The notes below the pieces were generated by a model that saw nothing but the letters and a program-made list of their open reading frames with translations, searched no databases and was not told where the DNA came from. Of a DNA stretch of 64,000 bases, positions 34,392 to 42,949 are shown piece after piece. The position numbers and the translations under genes are program-made. Every line of letters starts with the position of its first letter. The first letter of the stretch is position 1. The DNA is from Pseudoflavonifractor_A sp022772585 (GTDB lineage: Bacteria > Bacillota > Clostridia > Oscillospirales > Oscillospiraceae), in assembly GCF_052065415.1 (NCBI RefSeq), contig NZ_JBQHUB010000011.1:15123-79122 (forward strand). Direction: 5' to 3'.

Positions 34392-35618
34392 TCAATTGTT
34401 GCTGCCGAACATGTTGAAGAAGTGGTCGTGGATGGCCTGGACGGCGCGGTCGGCGTCCTTTTTGTCCACCAGCACGGAGATCTTGATCTCAGAGGTGGAG
34501 ATCATGTTGATGTTGACGCCCGCGTTGCACAATGCCTCGAACATACGGGAGGCCACGCCGGCGCTGTTGACCATACCGGCGCCCACGATGGAGACCTTGG
34601 CCACCGAGTCGCTGACGTCCACATGGTCGAAGTGGAGGGCTTCCTTCCGCTCCTCCAGCAGCTGTCTGGTGCGCTCCATGTCCTGGATGCCCACGGTAAA
34701 GCTGATGTCCTTGGTACCGTCGCGGCCGATGGACTGGAGGATGATATCCACGTTGATGCGCTCCTTGCCCAGCATGGAGAACACCTTGAAGGCGATGCCG
34801 GGCTCGTCAGCCAGGCCGATGACGGCGATGCGGGCGATGTCCTTATCCTTGGCCACGCCGCTGACATATGCTTTTTCCATGTTCTTTGTAACCTCCTTGA
34901 CTTTCGTACCGGGCCGGCCGGAGAAGCTGGAGAGGACCTCCAGATTGACGTTGTATCTCTTTGCCATTTCCACCGAGCGGTTGTGGAGCACCTGGGCGCC
35001 CAGGCTGGCCAGCTCCAGCATTTCGTCAAAGGTGATCTCATCCAGCTTCCTGGCGCCCTTGACGTGGCGGGGATCGGCGGTGTAGACGCCGTCCACGTCG
35101 GTATAGATCTGACACAGGTCGGCATGGAGGGCGGCGGCCAGAGCCACAGCCGAGGTGTCCGAGCCGCCCCGGCCAAGGGTGGTGATGTCGTCGTACTTGT
35201 TCAGGCCCTGGAAGCCGGTGACGATAACGATGCTCCTCCGGTCCAGCTCAGCCAGGATGCGCTCGGGCTCCACGCGCTTGATGCGGGCGTTGCCGTAGGC
35301 CGAATTGGTCTTTACCCCGGCCTGCCAGCCGGTGAGCGAGACCACCGGATAGCCCATACCCTCAATGGCCATGGCGCACAGGGCGCAGGAGACCTGCTCG
35401 CCGGTGGACAGGAGCATATCCATCTCCCGCTTGGAGGCCTTGGGGTTGATCTCCGCGGCCTTGGCGATCAGATCGTCGGTGGTATCGCCCTGGGCGGAGA
35501 GGACCACCACCACATTGTGGCCCCGGCGGTAGGTCTCGGTGATGATGCGGGCCACGTTGCGGATCTTATCCGCGTCAGCGACGGAGGACCCGCCAAATTT
35601 TTGTACAATGAGTCCCAT
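34392..35618 (-). CDS. lysC: Aspartate kinase
   Basis: The start MGLIVQKFGGSSVADADKIR is used because it gives the conserved N terminus; a longer frame lacks similarity. The 408-aa monofunctional kinase has KFGGSS, TGFQGLNKYDDITTLGRGGS and two C-terminal ACT domains (IARIAVIGLADEPGIAFKVF and AKVSIVGAGMVNSAGVASRM), the sites of feedback control by lysine and/or threonine. It makes aspartyl phosphate for lysine, threonine and methionine. It lies downstream of hom with a hairpin in between. No lysine riboswitch was seen in the 128-bp spacer. Confidence 0.95.
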   Translation of the reverse strand: MGLIVQKFGGSSVADADKIRNVARIITETYRRGHNVVVVLSAQGDTTDDLIAKAAEINPKASKREMDMLLSTGEQVSCALCAMAIEGMGYPVVSLTGWQAGVKTNSAYGNARIKRVEPERILAELDRRSIVIVTGFQGLNKYDDITTLGRGGSDTSAVALAAALHADLCQIYTDVDGVYTADPRHVKGARKLDEITFDEMLELASLGAQVLHNRSVEMAKRYNVNLEVLSSFSGRPGTKVKEVTKNMEKAYVSGVAKDKDIARIAVIGLADEPGIAFKVFSMLGKERINVDIILQSIGRDGTKDISFTVGIQDMERTRQLLEERKEALHFDHVDVSDSVAKVSIVGAGMVNSAGVASRMFEALCNAGVNINMISTSEIKISVLVDKKDADRAVQAIHDHFFNMFGSNN

Positions 35619-35670
35619 GGTATCTATGTACCCCCTAAAATCAGAGTGGAGAGCCATTCTCCCATAGCAA

Positions 35671-35694
35671 GGGCGCAGTCCGGGGGACTGCGCC
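35671..35694 (-). terminator. Hairpin between hom and lysC
   Basis: GGGCGCAGTCC and GGACTGCGCCC form an 11-bp stem with a two-base loop. The T-rich tail on the minus strand is weak, so it may be a partial terminator or mRNA processing site. Confidence 0.5.
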
Positions 35695-35746
35695 CTCGTT
35701 CTCTCTACATCTTATGACGGCCCGGCACGGCCGGTCCGTCCCGGCC

Positions 35747-36958
35747 TTACAGCACCCGCAGCACGGACTGGGCCTCGCCCAACTCCGCCAGCTTCCCATT
35801 CAGGGCGGGCTCGCTCATGGACGCGGTGAGGAAGGCGATCTCCCCCTCCGGCGCGCCGGAGCGGGCCAGGAAGGATACCTCTCCGAAGGCGCCCTTCACT
35901 GCCTCCACGCTGCCGGTCATGCGCACGTACCAGCTGTTCTCCAGCACGTCGGTGGACACCACGGCGTCCTCGGCGCCCGCGCCCCAGTGAAGGTACTTCT
36001 TGGTGTTGCGGTGCTTGGCGGCATCCACCACGTCGGCCACCACGGCGGAGGCGGTGGGCCGCTTGCCCGCGCCCCGGCCGTAGAACATCACGTCGCCCAC
36101 GGCGTTGCCCCGGACGGTGATGGCATTGAACACGTCCTCCACGCCGGCCATGGGATTCTCCCCGTTCACCAGGTGGGGGGCCACATAGATGCACAGCTTT
36201 CCGCCGCTCTGGCGGACGCTGCGGCCCAGCAGCTTGATCTTGTGCCCGCAGGACTCGGCATAGGCCACATCGGCCAGGGTGATTTTGGTGATGCCCTGGG
36301 TGGGAACCTGCCGGGGATAGATGTGACGGCCGAAGGCCAGAGAGGACAGGATGCAGATCTTGCGGCAGGCGTCATGGCCCTCGATATCGGCGGTGGGGTC
36401 CTGTTCGGCATAACCGTTGCGCTGGGCCTCCTTCAGCGCCGCCTCAAAGGACAATCCCGCGCGGATCATGCGGGTGAGGATATAGTTGGTGGTGCCGTTG
36501 AGGATGCCGCAGATCTCCTCGATCTCGTTGGCGGCCAGGCACTGGTTCAGCGGGCGGATGATGGGGATGCCGCCGCCCACGCTGGCCTCGAAGAGATAGC
36601 TGACGCCATGCGCCTCTGCCAGCTGGAGCAGATCATAGCCGTGCTCGGCCACCAGCTCCTTGTTGGAGGTCACCACGCTCTTGCCCGCCTTCAGGGCCCG
36701 CTCGGTAAACTCCTTGGCCACCCGGGCGCCGCCGATGGTCTCCACCACGATGTCCACTTCAGGATCGCTCTCGATAACGGAAAAATCATGGACAAACTTG
36801 TCCTGGAAGGGGCTGTCGGGGAACTCCCGCACGTCCAGGATGTATTTCAGGCGGATATCCTCTTCCGCCTTCCGTCCGATCTGATTGGCATTCTCGGTGA
36901 GTACCTCGGCCACGCCGGAACCTACCACGCCATAGCCCAAAATCGCCACATTTACCAT
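35747..36958 (-). CDS. hom: Homoserine dehydrogenase
   Basis: The 403-aa protein starts MVNVAILGYGVVGSGVAEVL with the NAD(P) motif, has VVETIGGARVAKEFTERALK, NKELVAEHG and the catalytic segment EASVGGGIPIIRPL and GILNGTTNYILTRM. A C-terminal ACT domain is present (about 320-403). It reduces aspartate semialdehyde to homoserine. It is preceded by AAAGGAGAG and lies 39 bp after the ACT-domain gene, which may regulate the pathway. Confidence 0.95.
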   Translation of the reverse strand: MVNVAILGYGVVGSGVAEVLTENANQIGRKAEEDIRLKYILDVREFPDSPFQDKFVHDFSVIESDPEVDIVVETIGGARVAKEFTERALKAGKSVVTSNKELVAEHGYDLLQLAEAHGVSYLFEASVGGGIPIIRPLNQCLAANEIEEICGILNGTTNYILTRMIRAGLSFEAALKEAQRNGYAEQDPTADIEGHDACRKICILSSLAFGRHIYPRQVPTQGITKITLADVAYAESCGHKIKLLGRSVRQSGGKLCIYVAPHLVNGENPMAGVEDVFNAITVRGNAVGDVMFYGRGAGKRPTASAVVADVVDAAKHRNTKKYLHWGAGAEDAVVSTDVLENSWYVRMTGSVEAVKGAFGEVSFLARSGAPEGEIAFLTASMSEPALNGKLAELGEAQSVLRVL

Positions 36959-36997
36959 AATGCTCTCTCCTTTGTTCCGTCTTTCAGGGCGTCTGCA

Positions 36998-37441
36998 TCA
37001 ACCTGCCAGAATCTCGCAGCGCACCACGCCATCCACGTTCAGCGCCCGGGCCAGCAGCTCCTCCAGTGAGACCTCCAGTCCGGAAGTCTCTGCGCCGATG
37101 GTCACCGCCGCGCAGCCGTTGACCGGGATAGCCTGGTTGATGGTCAGAATATTCCCGCCACTCTGGGCAAAAATATTCAACGCTGCGGACAGCACCCCGG
37201 GCTCGTCCTTCAGCAGGATCTGGAAGGTAACGATCCGCCCGTGGAGCATGTCGTTGAAAGGCCGCACCGCATCCTTATATTTATAAAAAGCGCTGCGGCT
37301 GATCCCGACCCGGCGGGTGGCCAGATTGACGGTGTTCACCTCGCCGATCTCCAGCATCCGTTTGGCCTCTGCCACCTTGAGAAAGATCTCGGGCAGCGCC
37401 TTTGCGTCCACGATGAAATAGTTTGGTGTCTTGCCCAACAT
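36998..37441 (-). CDS. ACT domain-containing protein (PheB/UPF0735-like)
   Basis: The ATG at 37441 follows GGAGGGGAAC. The 147-aa protein begins MLGKTPNYFIVDAKALPEIF, has an HTH-like middle (TRRVGISRSAFYKYKDAVRP) and a C-terminal ACT domain (GRIVTFQILLKDEPGVLSAA). This matches the UPF0735/PheB group, which commonly precedes hom in Firmicutes and probably senses an amino acid. It shares the operon with hom and probably lysC. Confidence 0.85.
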   Translation of the reverse strand: MLGKTPNYFIVDAKALPEIFLKVAEAKRMLEIGEVNTVNLATRRVGISRSAFYKYKDAVRPFNDMLHGRIVTFQILLKDEPGVLSAALNIFAQSGGNILTINQAIPVNGCAAVTIGAETSGLEVSLEELLARALNVDGVVRCEILAG

Positions 37442-37614
37442 GTTCCCCTCCAATGTCCTTGCCTGAAAGTCATTTGTTCATGTGATGTACTCCATTTTAG
37501 CACAGTAAATTGCGCGATGCAACCTTGGAATTGATGACGGAATGGCCAATATCCCAGCAGTCCGGCCTGTTTTTTCCGTCGAATCCGCCAGATGCTCAGA
37601 AAGGAGTCCCCGTT

Positions 37615-38667
37615 TTGCCCGAAAAAAGGTATATCCGGGCCGCCCTCCGCCTGGCCCTGACCGTACTGGCGCTGGCGGCGCTCCGATGGCTTGTCCCCTG
37701 CTTTCTCCCTCTGCTGCTGGCGCTGGCCTTTTCCTCCCTGCTGGAGCGCCCGGTCCGTTTTCTCTCCCGGCGCCTCTCCCGCCGTGTGGCCGCCGGGATC
37801 TGCACCCTGCTCTCCACAATACTGCTCACCGGCGCCCTGGCCGCGCTCCTCTGGCGGCTGGGGCTGGAAGGGGCCGCCCTGGCGGGCCGTCTCCCCGCCC
37901 TGGTCTCCGGCCTGGACGGGCTGTTCTCCCGTTTGCGGCGGGTGGCAGAGCGGTTGTCGGTGGCCGTCCCCATCTCCCTCCGGGCCCCGCTGGACCAGGC
38001 TCTGGAGCAACTGTCGGCACAGGCACTGGACCTGGCAGGCCGTCTCCCTGCCCGTCTTGCGGAGCTGTTGGTCCGCTGGGCGTCCGCGCTGCCCTCCCTG
38101 GCTCTGTTTCTTTTCACCACCACCCTGGCCACCTTCTTCGCCAGCGCCGGCCGCCCCGCCCTGCTGGCCTTTCTGGGCCGCCAGATCCCGGAGGCGTGGC
38201 GGCCCTTTCTCACCCGGGCCGCCGCCATCCTGCGCGGAGCCTTTTCCGGCTGGCTGCGGGCCCAGGGGTTGCTGATGCTGGTGACCTTCGTCATTCTGAG
38301 CGCCGGCCTGCTTTTGCTGCAGGTGGACCTTGCCCTGCTGTGCGCCGCTCTGACCGCGGTGCTGGATGCGCTGCCCGTCCTGGGTGTGGGCATTGTCCTG
38401 ATGCCCTGGGCGGCAATTTCTCTGCTCCGGGGCCGATTTCTCTTCGCCCTGGGCCTGCTCCTGCTCTATGGTGTGCTGGCCCTGGTCCGCAGCCTGCTGG
38501 AACCCCGGCTGGTAGGCCGGGACGCGGGTCTCCCGCCCCTGGCCGCCCTCACCGCCATGTACGCCGGCTTCGTCTCCTTCGGTGCAGCAGGGATGCTCCT
38601 TTTTCCCCTGGCTGCCGTCCTGCTCAAGGGGCTCCACGACCAGGGTCTCATCCATCTTTGGAAGTAA
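37615..38667 (+). CDS. AI-2E family / sporulation protein YtvI-like membrane protein
   Basis: The TTG at 37615, seven bases after AAAGGAG, is preferred to an upstream ATG. The 350-aa protein has about eight membrane segments, with the family pattern LPLLLALAFSSLLERPVRFL, a helical extracytoplasmic region (about 95-180) and VLDALPVLGVGIVLMPWAAI near the C terminus. Such proteins include TqsA-like exporters and B. subtilis YtvI. The arrangement and length fit YtvI. Role in sporulation is inferred. Confidence 0.75.
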   Translation: MPEKRYIRAALRLALTVLALAALRWLVPCFLPLLLALAFSSLLERPVRFLSRRLSRRVAAGICTLLSTILLTGALAALLWRLGLEGAALAGRLPALVSGLDGLFSRLRRVAERLSVAVPISLRAPLDQALEQLSAQALDLAGRLPARLAELLVRWASALPSLALFLFTTTLATFFASAGRPALLAFLGRQIPEAWRPFLTRAAAILRGAFSGWLRAQGLLMLVTFVILSAGLLLLQVDLALLCAALTAVLDALPVLGVGIVLMPWAAISLLRGRFLFALGLLLLYGVLALVRSLLEPRLVGRDAGLPPLAALTAMYAGFVSFGAAGMLLFPLAAVLLKGLHDQGLIHLWK

Positions 38668-38670
38668 AGG

Positions 38671-38701
38671 AAAACCGCTGTATATCCTTTGTACAGCGGT
38701 G
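38671..38701. terminator. Terminator between the YtvI-like and TVP38 genes
   Basis: ACCGCTGTA and TACAGCGGT form the stem, with TTT runs close by. It lies between convergent genes. Confidence 0.65.
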
Positions 38702-38738
38702 CTTTCCATACGCATCTCATATGACAAGCCATTTCACT

Positions 38739-39416
38739 TTACTGTTTGAACCGTTCCAACAGCACGGCCTCCCACTTGTCCCCGTACTTCAGCGTCACCA
38801 GAAAAAGGGACACCCCGGCCAGACCGATGAGGAGCATGCCCCAGAGGGGGATATAAATGGCGGAGCCCCCCAGAGCGCAGGCCACCAGCAGTCCCCAGGG
38901 CCGGGTCAGAGCCACCAGCACCAGGAAGCGCCTCAGAGGGATATCGGTGAGCCCCGCCAGGATGCAGATCAGATCGTCCGGGAAAAAGGGGAAGAGAAAC
39001 ACCAGCGCCAGAAACACATCCCGCTTGCGCCGGATGATCTCCAGATAGCGCTCCGACACCCGCCGGCTCACCAGCCGGTCGGCAAAAGAGCGTCCCAGCA
39101 CCCGGGCCAATGTAAATACCAGTACCGAACCTGAAATCACAGCGGCAGCCGTCAGCGTGAAGGAGACCCACACGCCGAAAAGCACACCTCCGGCCAGGGC
39201 TGTGATGTTGCTGGGGATGGGAGCCAGGATCACGGAGGAGAGCTGCACCACGAAATAGATCAGATGGGAGAAAGGCGCAAAGGCCTGGATGTAATCCCGC
39301 ATCCCCTCCAGCGACCGGGCCGCGTGGAAAAAGCCGGTGCCGTACAGAAAGCCCAGGCCCCCGCCTACCAAAAGCAGGGTCAAGAGCAGTGTCAGTTTCC
39401 ATCCATGCTGTTTCAT
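38739..39416 (-). CDS. TVP38/TMEM64 (DedA-superfamily) membrane protein
   Basis: The 225-aa protein has about six membrane segments and the SNARE-associated/VTT core: PIPSNITALAGGVLFGVWVS, then FPFFPDDLICILAGLTDIPL. DedA-superfamily proteins are thought to scramble or flip lipids. No partner gene is near. A long non-coding stretch lies upstream. Confidence 0.85.
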   Translation of the reverse strand: MKQHGWKLTLLLTLLLVGGGLGFLYGTGFFHAARSLEGMRDYIQAFAPFSHLIYFVVQLSSVILAPIPSNITALAGGVLFGVWVSFTLTAAAVISGSVLVFTLARVLGRSFADRLVSRRVSERYLEIIRRKRDVFLALVFLFPFFPDDLICILAGLTDIPLRRFLVLVALTRPWGLLVACALGGSAIYIPLWGMLLIGLAGVSLFLVTLKYGDKWEAVLLERFKQ

Positions 39417-39454
39417 GCCGTTTCGCTCCCATTCGTGGATTTCTCTCTTATGCT

Positions 39455-39589
39455 AAAACCTGATAAAAAGCTGTACAGCTTTTTATCGCGCAAAGCGCGT
39501 CAGGTTTTTATGAGACGCCGTGACGCACGCATGTGCGGCACCAGCGTGCGCAGCACGCGGGATTTCAAATAAAGCATTTTATTTGAAAT
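39455..39589. repeat. Multi-hairpin palindromic element
   Basis: A closing stem (AAAACCTGA with TCAGGTTTT) encloses a 22-bp palindrome centred on CTGTACAG (39464-39485) and a CGCGC-AAA-GCGCG hairpin, forming a three-way junction. Then follow CGCAC-GCAT-GTGCG, GCGTGC-GCA-GCACGC and a 12-bp stem ATTTCAAATAAA with TTTATTTGAAAT. It looks like a REP/MITE-type element or a structured RNA. Confidence 0.7.
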
Positions 39590-39668
39590 TAGTATTAGAC
39601 TAACACGCATGAAAAAAGGAATCCATAGGATTCCCTTAAGATTTTTTGAATATTGGAGGAAATACAGC

Positions 39669-39707
39669 AAAAAGCGGCAAGGCACCGGGACCGCTCCCGT
39701 TACCCTG
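39669..39707 (-). terminator. Second terminator downstream of the 28-aa gene
   Basis: On the minus strand GCGGCAGGG and CCTTGCCGC plus inner CGGGA/TCCCG form a hairpin followed by TTTTTGC. Confidence 0.65.
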
Positions 39708-39783
39708 CCGCCCGCGACCCGCTCTGGTCCGCGCCTGTGTCCATCGCAACTCACTTCCACTCTTCTGATCTGTCTGCAGAAAC

Positions 39784-39812
39784 AAAAAGACCACACCAGA
39801 CAGCCGGTGTGG
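39784..39812 (-). terminator. Intrinsic terminator of the 28-aa gene
   Basis: On the minus strand CCACACC pairs with GGTGTGG around an eight-base loop, followed by TCTTTTTG. Confidence 0.7.
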
Positions 39813-39839
39813 AACTTCTCTTTTGACGCTCACACATGT

Positions 39840-39926
39840 TTACCGCTCACTGCGGATGACTTGCTCATCGCTGCCGAAGATGAGATCGTCGATATCAGTT
39901 CCGTAGAACACACCGTTATACATCAT
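39840..39926 (-). CDS. 28-aa acidic peptide gene, monocistronic
   Basis: The ATG is eight bases after AGGAGG, and the frame encodes 28 aa beginning MMYNGVFYGTDIDDLIF and ending in a charged DEQVIRSER tail. A consensus promoter (39959-39987) and a terminator (39784-39812) make it a complete transcription unit of about 170 bases. The peptide is acidic (five aspartates/glutamates in the middle) without a signal peptide or membrane segment. I know no family. It could be a small regulatory protein, or the frame could be the leader of a regulatory RNA. Confidence 0.55.
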   Translation of the reverse strand: MMYNGVFYGTDIDDLIFGSDEQVIRSER

Positions 39927-39958
39927 AATTCTTTCCTCCTTTCGTTCCGTATGTGCCT

Positions 39959-39987
39959 ATTATACGCTTCTTTATGTAAAGTTGCAA
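39959..39987 (-). promoter_or_regulatory. Consensus promoter of the 28-aa gene
   Basis: On the minus strand TTGCAA is separated by exactly 17 bp from TATAAT. The start should be near 39952. Confidence 0.75.
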
Positions 39988-40183
39988 CCCCATTTTGCAG
40001 TCCGTTTGTGACAAAACTGCAAACTTTTTATGAACGCGGTAATATGCGTCGTTCTCTTCCATGCCGCTTTGTCCTTGTATGGGACTGTTTTATTCATTTT
40101 TCCCTCTATTTCGTGTGAAAGTGCGCCGTCCCGATGGCCGGCGCACTTTTACATCCTGCATATTCACCGTATCCTGCGCGTCA

Positions 40184-41560
40184 TCAGCAGGTGAGACGCG
40201 CCTCTTTCCCGCCGCCCAGCCGGCGGTATACCGTAACGTACATGGTCAGCAGGCAGGTCAGGCCGCCGGCCACATTGGAAATGGGTTCGGCCAGGAACAC
40301 GCCGTTGACGCCCAGTCCGAATAAATGCGGCAGAAGAAGGGTCAGGGGGGCCACGATAAATGCCTTGCGCAGCAGAGAGAAAAACACCGCGCTTTTGGCC
40401 CGGCCAAGGCCCACGAACACCGACTGGCCGATAAACTGGCAGGACATGAAACCGAAGGTGGCAAAATAGATACGGAACGCGGGGATACCGTCGGCGATGA
40501 GCTCCGGGTCGTCGTTGAAGATCCGGATGAGAGGCCCGGGGAAAGCAAGCGTCAGCAGCCATACCGCCGCAGAATAGGCCATGGTCACCGCCGCCGTAAA
40601 GCGGATGCCCTGCCGCACCCGCTCATGCTCTCCCGCACCGTAATTATACCCCAACACCGGCTGGCAGCCCTGCGTAACGCCGCTGACCGGCATGGTGATG
40701 ACCTCCCGGACCGAGTTGACCACCGTCATCACGCCCACATAGAGGTCTCCGCCCCACGCCTGTAGGGTGGCGTTGCACAGCACCTGCACCAGACTGTTGG
40801 TAAGGGCCATGATGAATCCGGACATGCCCAGGCTCAGGATACGCTTCACCCGGCCTGCCTCCAGGTGCATGGCGCTCCGCCGCAGCCGCAGCAGAGTGTG
40901 CTTCCCGGTGAGAAAGCGCAGCACCCACGCCGCCGAGCACCCCTGGGAGATTACGGTGGCCAGCGCCGCGCCCCGGACCCCCATATCCAGCACAAAGATA
41001 AACAGCGGATCCAGCGCGATGTTCACCGCCGCCCCCAGCGTCACCGTACCCATCCCCACCCGGCCAAAGCCCTGGGAATTGATGAAGGGATTCATGCCCA
41101 GGCCCACCATGACGAACAGTGTACCCGTCAGGTAGATGGTCAGATAATCCCTGGCATAGGGAAAGGTGGCGTCGCTGGCACCGAACAGGTACAGGATGGG
41201 CCGCCGGAGGGCCAGGCAAAGGACGGTCAGGACCGCCCCGAAGACCATCAGCAGCGTGAAGGAGCAGCCCATGATCCGCTCGGCCTCCTCGTCCTCTCCC
41301 CTGCCCCGGCAGATGGAGCACAGGGGCGCGCCCCCTGCGCCGCACAGGTTGGCAAAGCCAATGAGGATGGAGATGATGGGCAGACAAAGCCCCAGCCCGG
41401 TGAGGGCCAGCCGTCCCTCCCCCGGGATGCGGCCGATATACATCCGGTCCACGACGTTGTAGAGCACATTGACCAGCTGGGCCGCCGTCATGGGCAGCGC
41501 CAGCCCCATAATGTTGCGCGGGATGCTCCCACGGGAAAAATCATTTCCAGACTGATGCGT
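40184..41560 (-). CDS. MATE family efflux transporter, apparent ACG start
   Basis: The protein has about 12 membrane segments and MATE features (MTAAQLVNVLYNVVDRMYIG, GMNPFINSQGFGRVGMG, GCQPVLGYNYGAGE). The first in-frame ATG (41509) would leave a shortened N terminus. The 17 codons before it (HQSGNDFSRGSIPRNI) match the usual MATE start region, and an ACG at 41558-41560 lies six bases after GGAGGG. I therefore extend the gene to that ACG, giving 458 aa. Either ACG serves as a weak start or an ATG has mutated. MATE proteins export cationic drugs or metabolites with sodium or protons. Confidence 0.8.
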   Translation of the reverse strand, partial: THQSGNDFSRGSIPRNIMGLALPMTAAQLVNVLYNVVDRMYIGRIPGEGRLALTGLGLCLPIISILIGFANLCGAGGAPLCSICRGRGEDEEAERIMGCSFTLLMVFGAVLTVLCLALRRPILYLFGASDATFPYARDYLTIYLTGTLFVMVGLGMNPFINSQGFGRVGMGTVTLGAAVNIALDPLFIFVLDMGVRGAALATVISQGCSAAWVLRFLTGKHTLLRLRRSAMHLEAGRVKRILSLGMSGFIMALTNSLVQVLCNATLQAWGGDLYVGVMTVVNSVREVITMPVSGVTQGCQPVLGYNYGAGEHERVRQGIRFTAAVTMAYSAAVWLLTLAFPGPLIRIFNDDPELIADGIPAFRIYFATFGFMSCQFIGQSVFVGLGRAKSAVFFSLLRKAFIVAPLTLLLPHLFGLGVNGVFLAEPISNVAGGLTCLLTMYVTVYRRLGGGKEARLTC

Positions 41561-41613
41561 ATAAATCCCTCCAGGTTCGGTGGGTTTGACACTTGAAACA
41601 GAACTCCTTTGGT

Positions 41614-41642
41614 ATTATAGTACAGTTTGACAGCAATCGCAA
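41614..41642 (-). promoter_or_regulatory. Promoter of the MATE gene
   Basis: On the minus strand TTGCGA is separated by 17 bp from TATAAT, about 50 bp upstream of the proposed start. Confidence 0.6.
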
Positions 41643-41725
41643 GGAACCCGGCCCGGGCCGGGGCCGCCGTCCCTCCCGTCTCCGGCGGGAGGCCCACTAT
41701 CTGATCTCAGAAAGGACGTCTTTTT

Positions 41726-42907
41726 ATGAATACAACGCTGCTGGAGGAGGCCAAAGCCCTCTACCCCTCCCTCAAGGCCGTCAAGGACGATATCCACCGC
41801 CATCCCGAGCTGGCCTTTGAGGAGCGCCGCACCACCGGCATCATCCGGGAGCGGCTCACCGACCTGGGCATCGAGCTCATCGACCTGGGTATGGAGACCG
41901 GCGCGGTGGGCTTCCTGCGGGGCGGAAAGCCCGGCCCCACGGTGGCTCTCCGGGCCGATATCGACGCCATCGAGCAGCAGGAGCCCGCCGACAATGGCGT
42001 GGTGTCCGGGTGCGGCGGCGTGATGCACGGTTGCGGCCATGATTTCCACACCACCTGCCTGCTGGGTGCCGCCCAGCTGCTTGCCCGGCGGCGGGAAGAA
42101 CTCTGCGGCAACGTGGTCTTCCTCTTCCAGCCTGCGGAGGAAATCACCCAGGGTGCGGCGGCCATGGTGGCCCACGGTCTTTGGGACAAGCTGCCCCAGC
42201 GCCCGGCGCGCCTCTTCGGCCTCCACGACCGGCCTGAGATCCCCTGCGGCCAGGTGGCCGTCATCCCCGGCGCGGTGATGGCGGGCAAGTCCCACTTCTT
42301 CATCACCCTCACTGGCGTCACCGGCCACTGCGGCTCCCCCCACAAGTGCGTGGATGTGATCGTGGCGGGCGCCGCCATCGTCAACGGGATCCAGACCATC
42401 GTCAGCCGCAACACCGACCCCCAGGAGCCTCTGGTCTGCGCTGTCTTCTCCATCAACGCCGGCACACCGGAAAACTTTGTCCCCGAGACCCTGACCATGA
42501 CCGGCGATATCCGGGCCCACTCCGACGCCGTCATCCAAAAGACCCAAAACCGGCTGAAGGACCTGGCCGAAGGCATCGCCGCCTCCTACCAGTGCGGGTG
42601 TGACGTGAAGTTCATCCCCGAGGTCCCCGTCACCGACAATAAGCCCGAAATGGTAAAGCTGGCCCGGAAAGCCGCCTCCGCCGTGTTTGGCGAGGAGAAC
42701 ATCGTCCAGCCCCGGGGCGACATGGGCTCTGAGGACTTCGCCGTATTTGGGCAGGACGTGCCCGCCTTCTTCTACTGGCTGGGCACCGGTTTCCCCGGCC
42801 AGCCCAACCCCTGCTGGCACAACGAGCACTTCAGGACCGACGATGATGCCCTCCCTCTGGGCGCGGCCCTGCTGGCCCAGTCTGCCCTGGTGGGACTGGA
42901 AGAATAG
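41726..42907 (+). CDS. M20 family amidohydrolase (hippurate/N-acyl-amino-acid hydrolase type)
   Basis: The 393-aa protein has the M20D motifs DIHRHPELAFEE, ALRADIDAIEQQEP, GVMHGCGHDFHTTCLL and FQPAEEITQGAAAMV, with a final metal segment near WHNEHF. These enzymes remove acyl groups from amino acids or indole/benzoyl conjugates in the cytosol. The start follows AGAAAGGACG. It stands alone, divergent from the MATE gene. Confidence 0.9.
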   Translation: MNTTLLEEAKALYPSLKAVKDDIHRHPELAFEERRTTGIIRERLTDLGIELIDLGMETGAVGFLRGGKPGPTVALRADIDAIEQQEPADNGVVSGCGGVMHGCGHDFHTTCLLGAAQLLARRREELCGNVVFLFQPAEEITQGAAAMVAHGLWDKLPQRPARLFGLHDRPEIPCGQVAVIPGAVMAGKSHFFITLTGVTGHCGSPHKCVDVIVAGAAIVNGIQTIVSRNTDPQEPLVCAVFSINAGTPENFVPETLTMTGDIRAHSDAVIQKTQNRLKDLAEGIAASYQCGCDVKFIPEVPVTDNKPEMVKLARKAASAVFGEENIVQPRGDMGSEDFAVFGQDVPAFFYWLGTGFPGQPNPCWHNEHFRTDDDALPLGAALLAQSALVGLEE

Positions 42908-42915
42908 CAACTGCA

Positions 42916-42947
42916 AAAATGCCCGCCGTGACCGGCGGGCATTTTTG
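42916..42947. terminator. Terminator between the M20 and PAP2 genes
   Basis: AAATGCCCGCC pairs with GGCGGGCATTTTT around a six-base loop; both directions have T runs. Confidence 0.85.
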
Positions 42948-42949
42948 TA

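Larger units (their letters stand above)
39417..40183. other. 767-bp intergenic region with RNA-like structures and one tiny gene
   Basis: No long gene is supportable. It contains, left to right, a multi-hairpin element (39455-39589), a GGAATCC hairpin near 39618, two minus-strand terminators (39669-39707 and 39784-39812), and a 28-codon gene with its own promoter (39840-39987). The remainder to 40183 shows nothing clear. The region is AT-richer than the genome average. Confidence 0.7.

Noticed and set aside
35619..35746. Possible lysine riboswitch or T-box ahead of lysC
   Set aside because: The spacer is only 128 bp, and apart from one hairpin nothing resembling the conserved riboswitch core was seen.
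39609..40118. 169-codon plus-strand frame in the intergenic region
   Set aside because: It crosses two terminators and the promoter of the 28-aa gene, and its composition is not protein-like.
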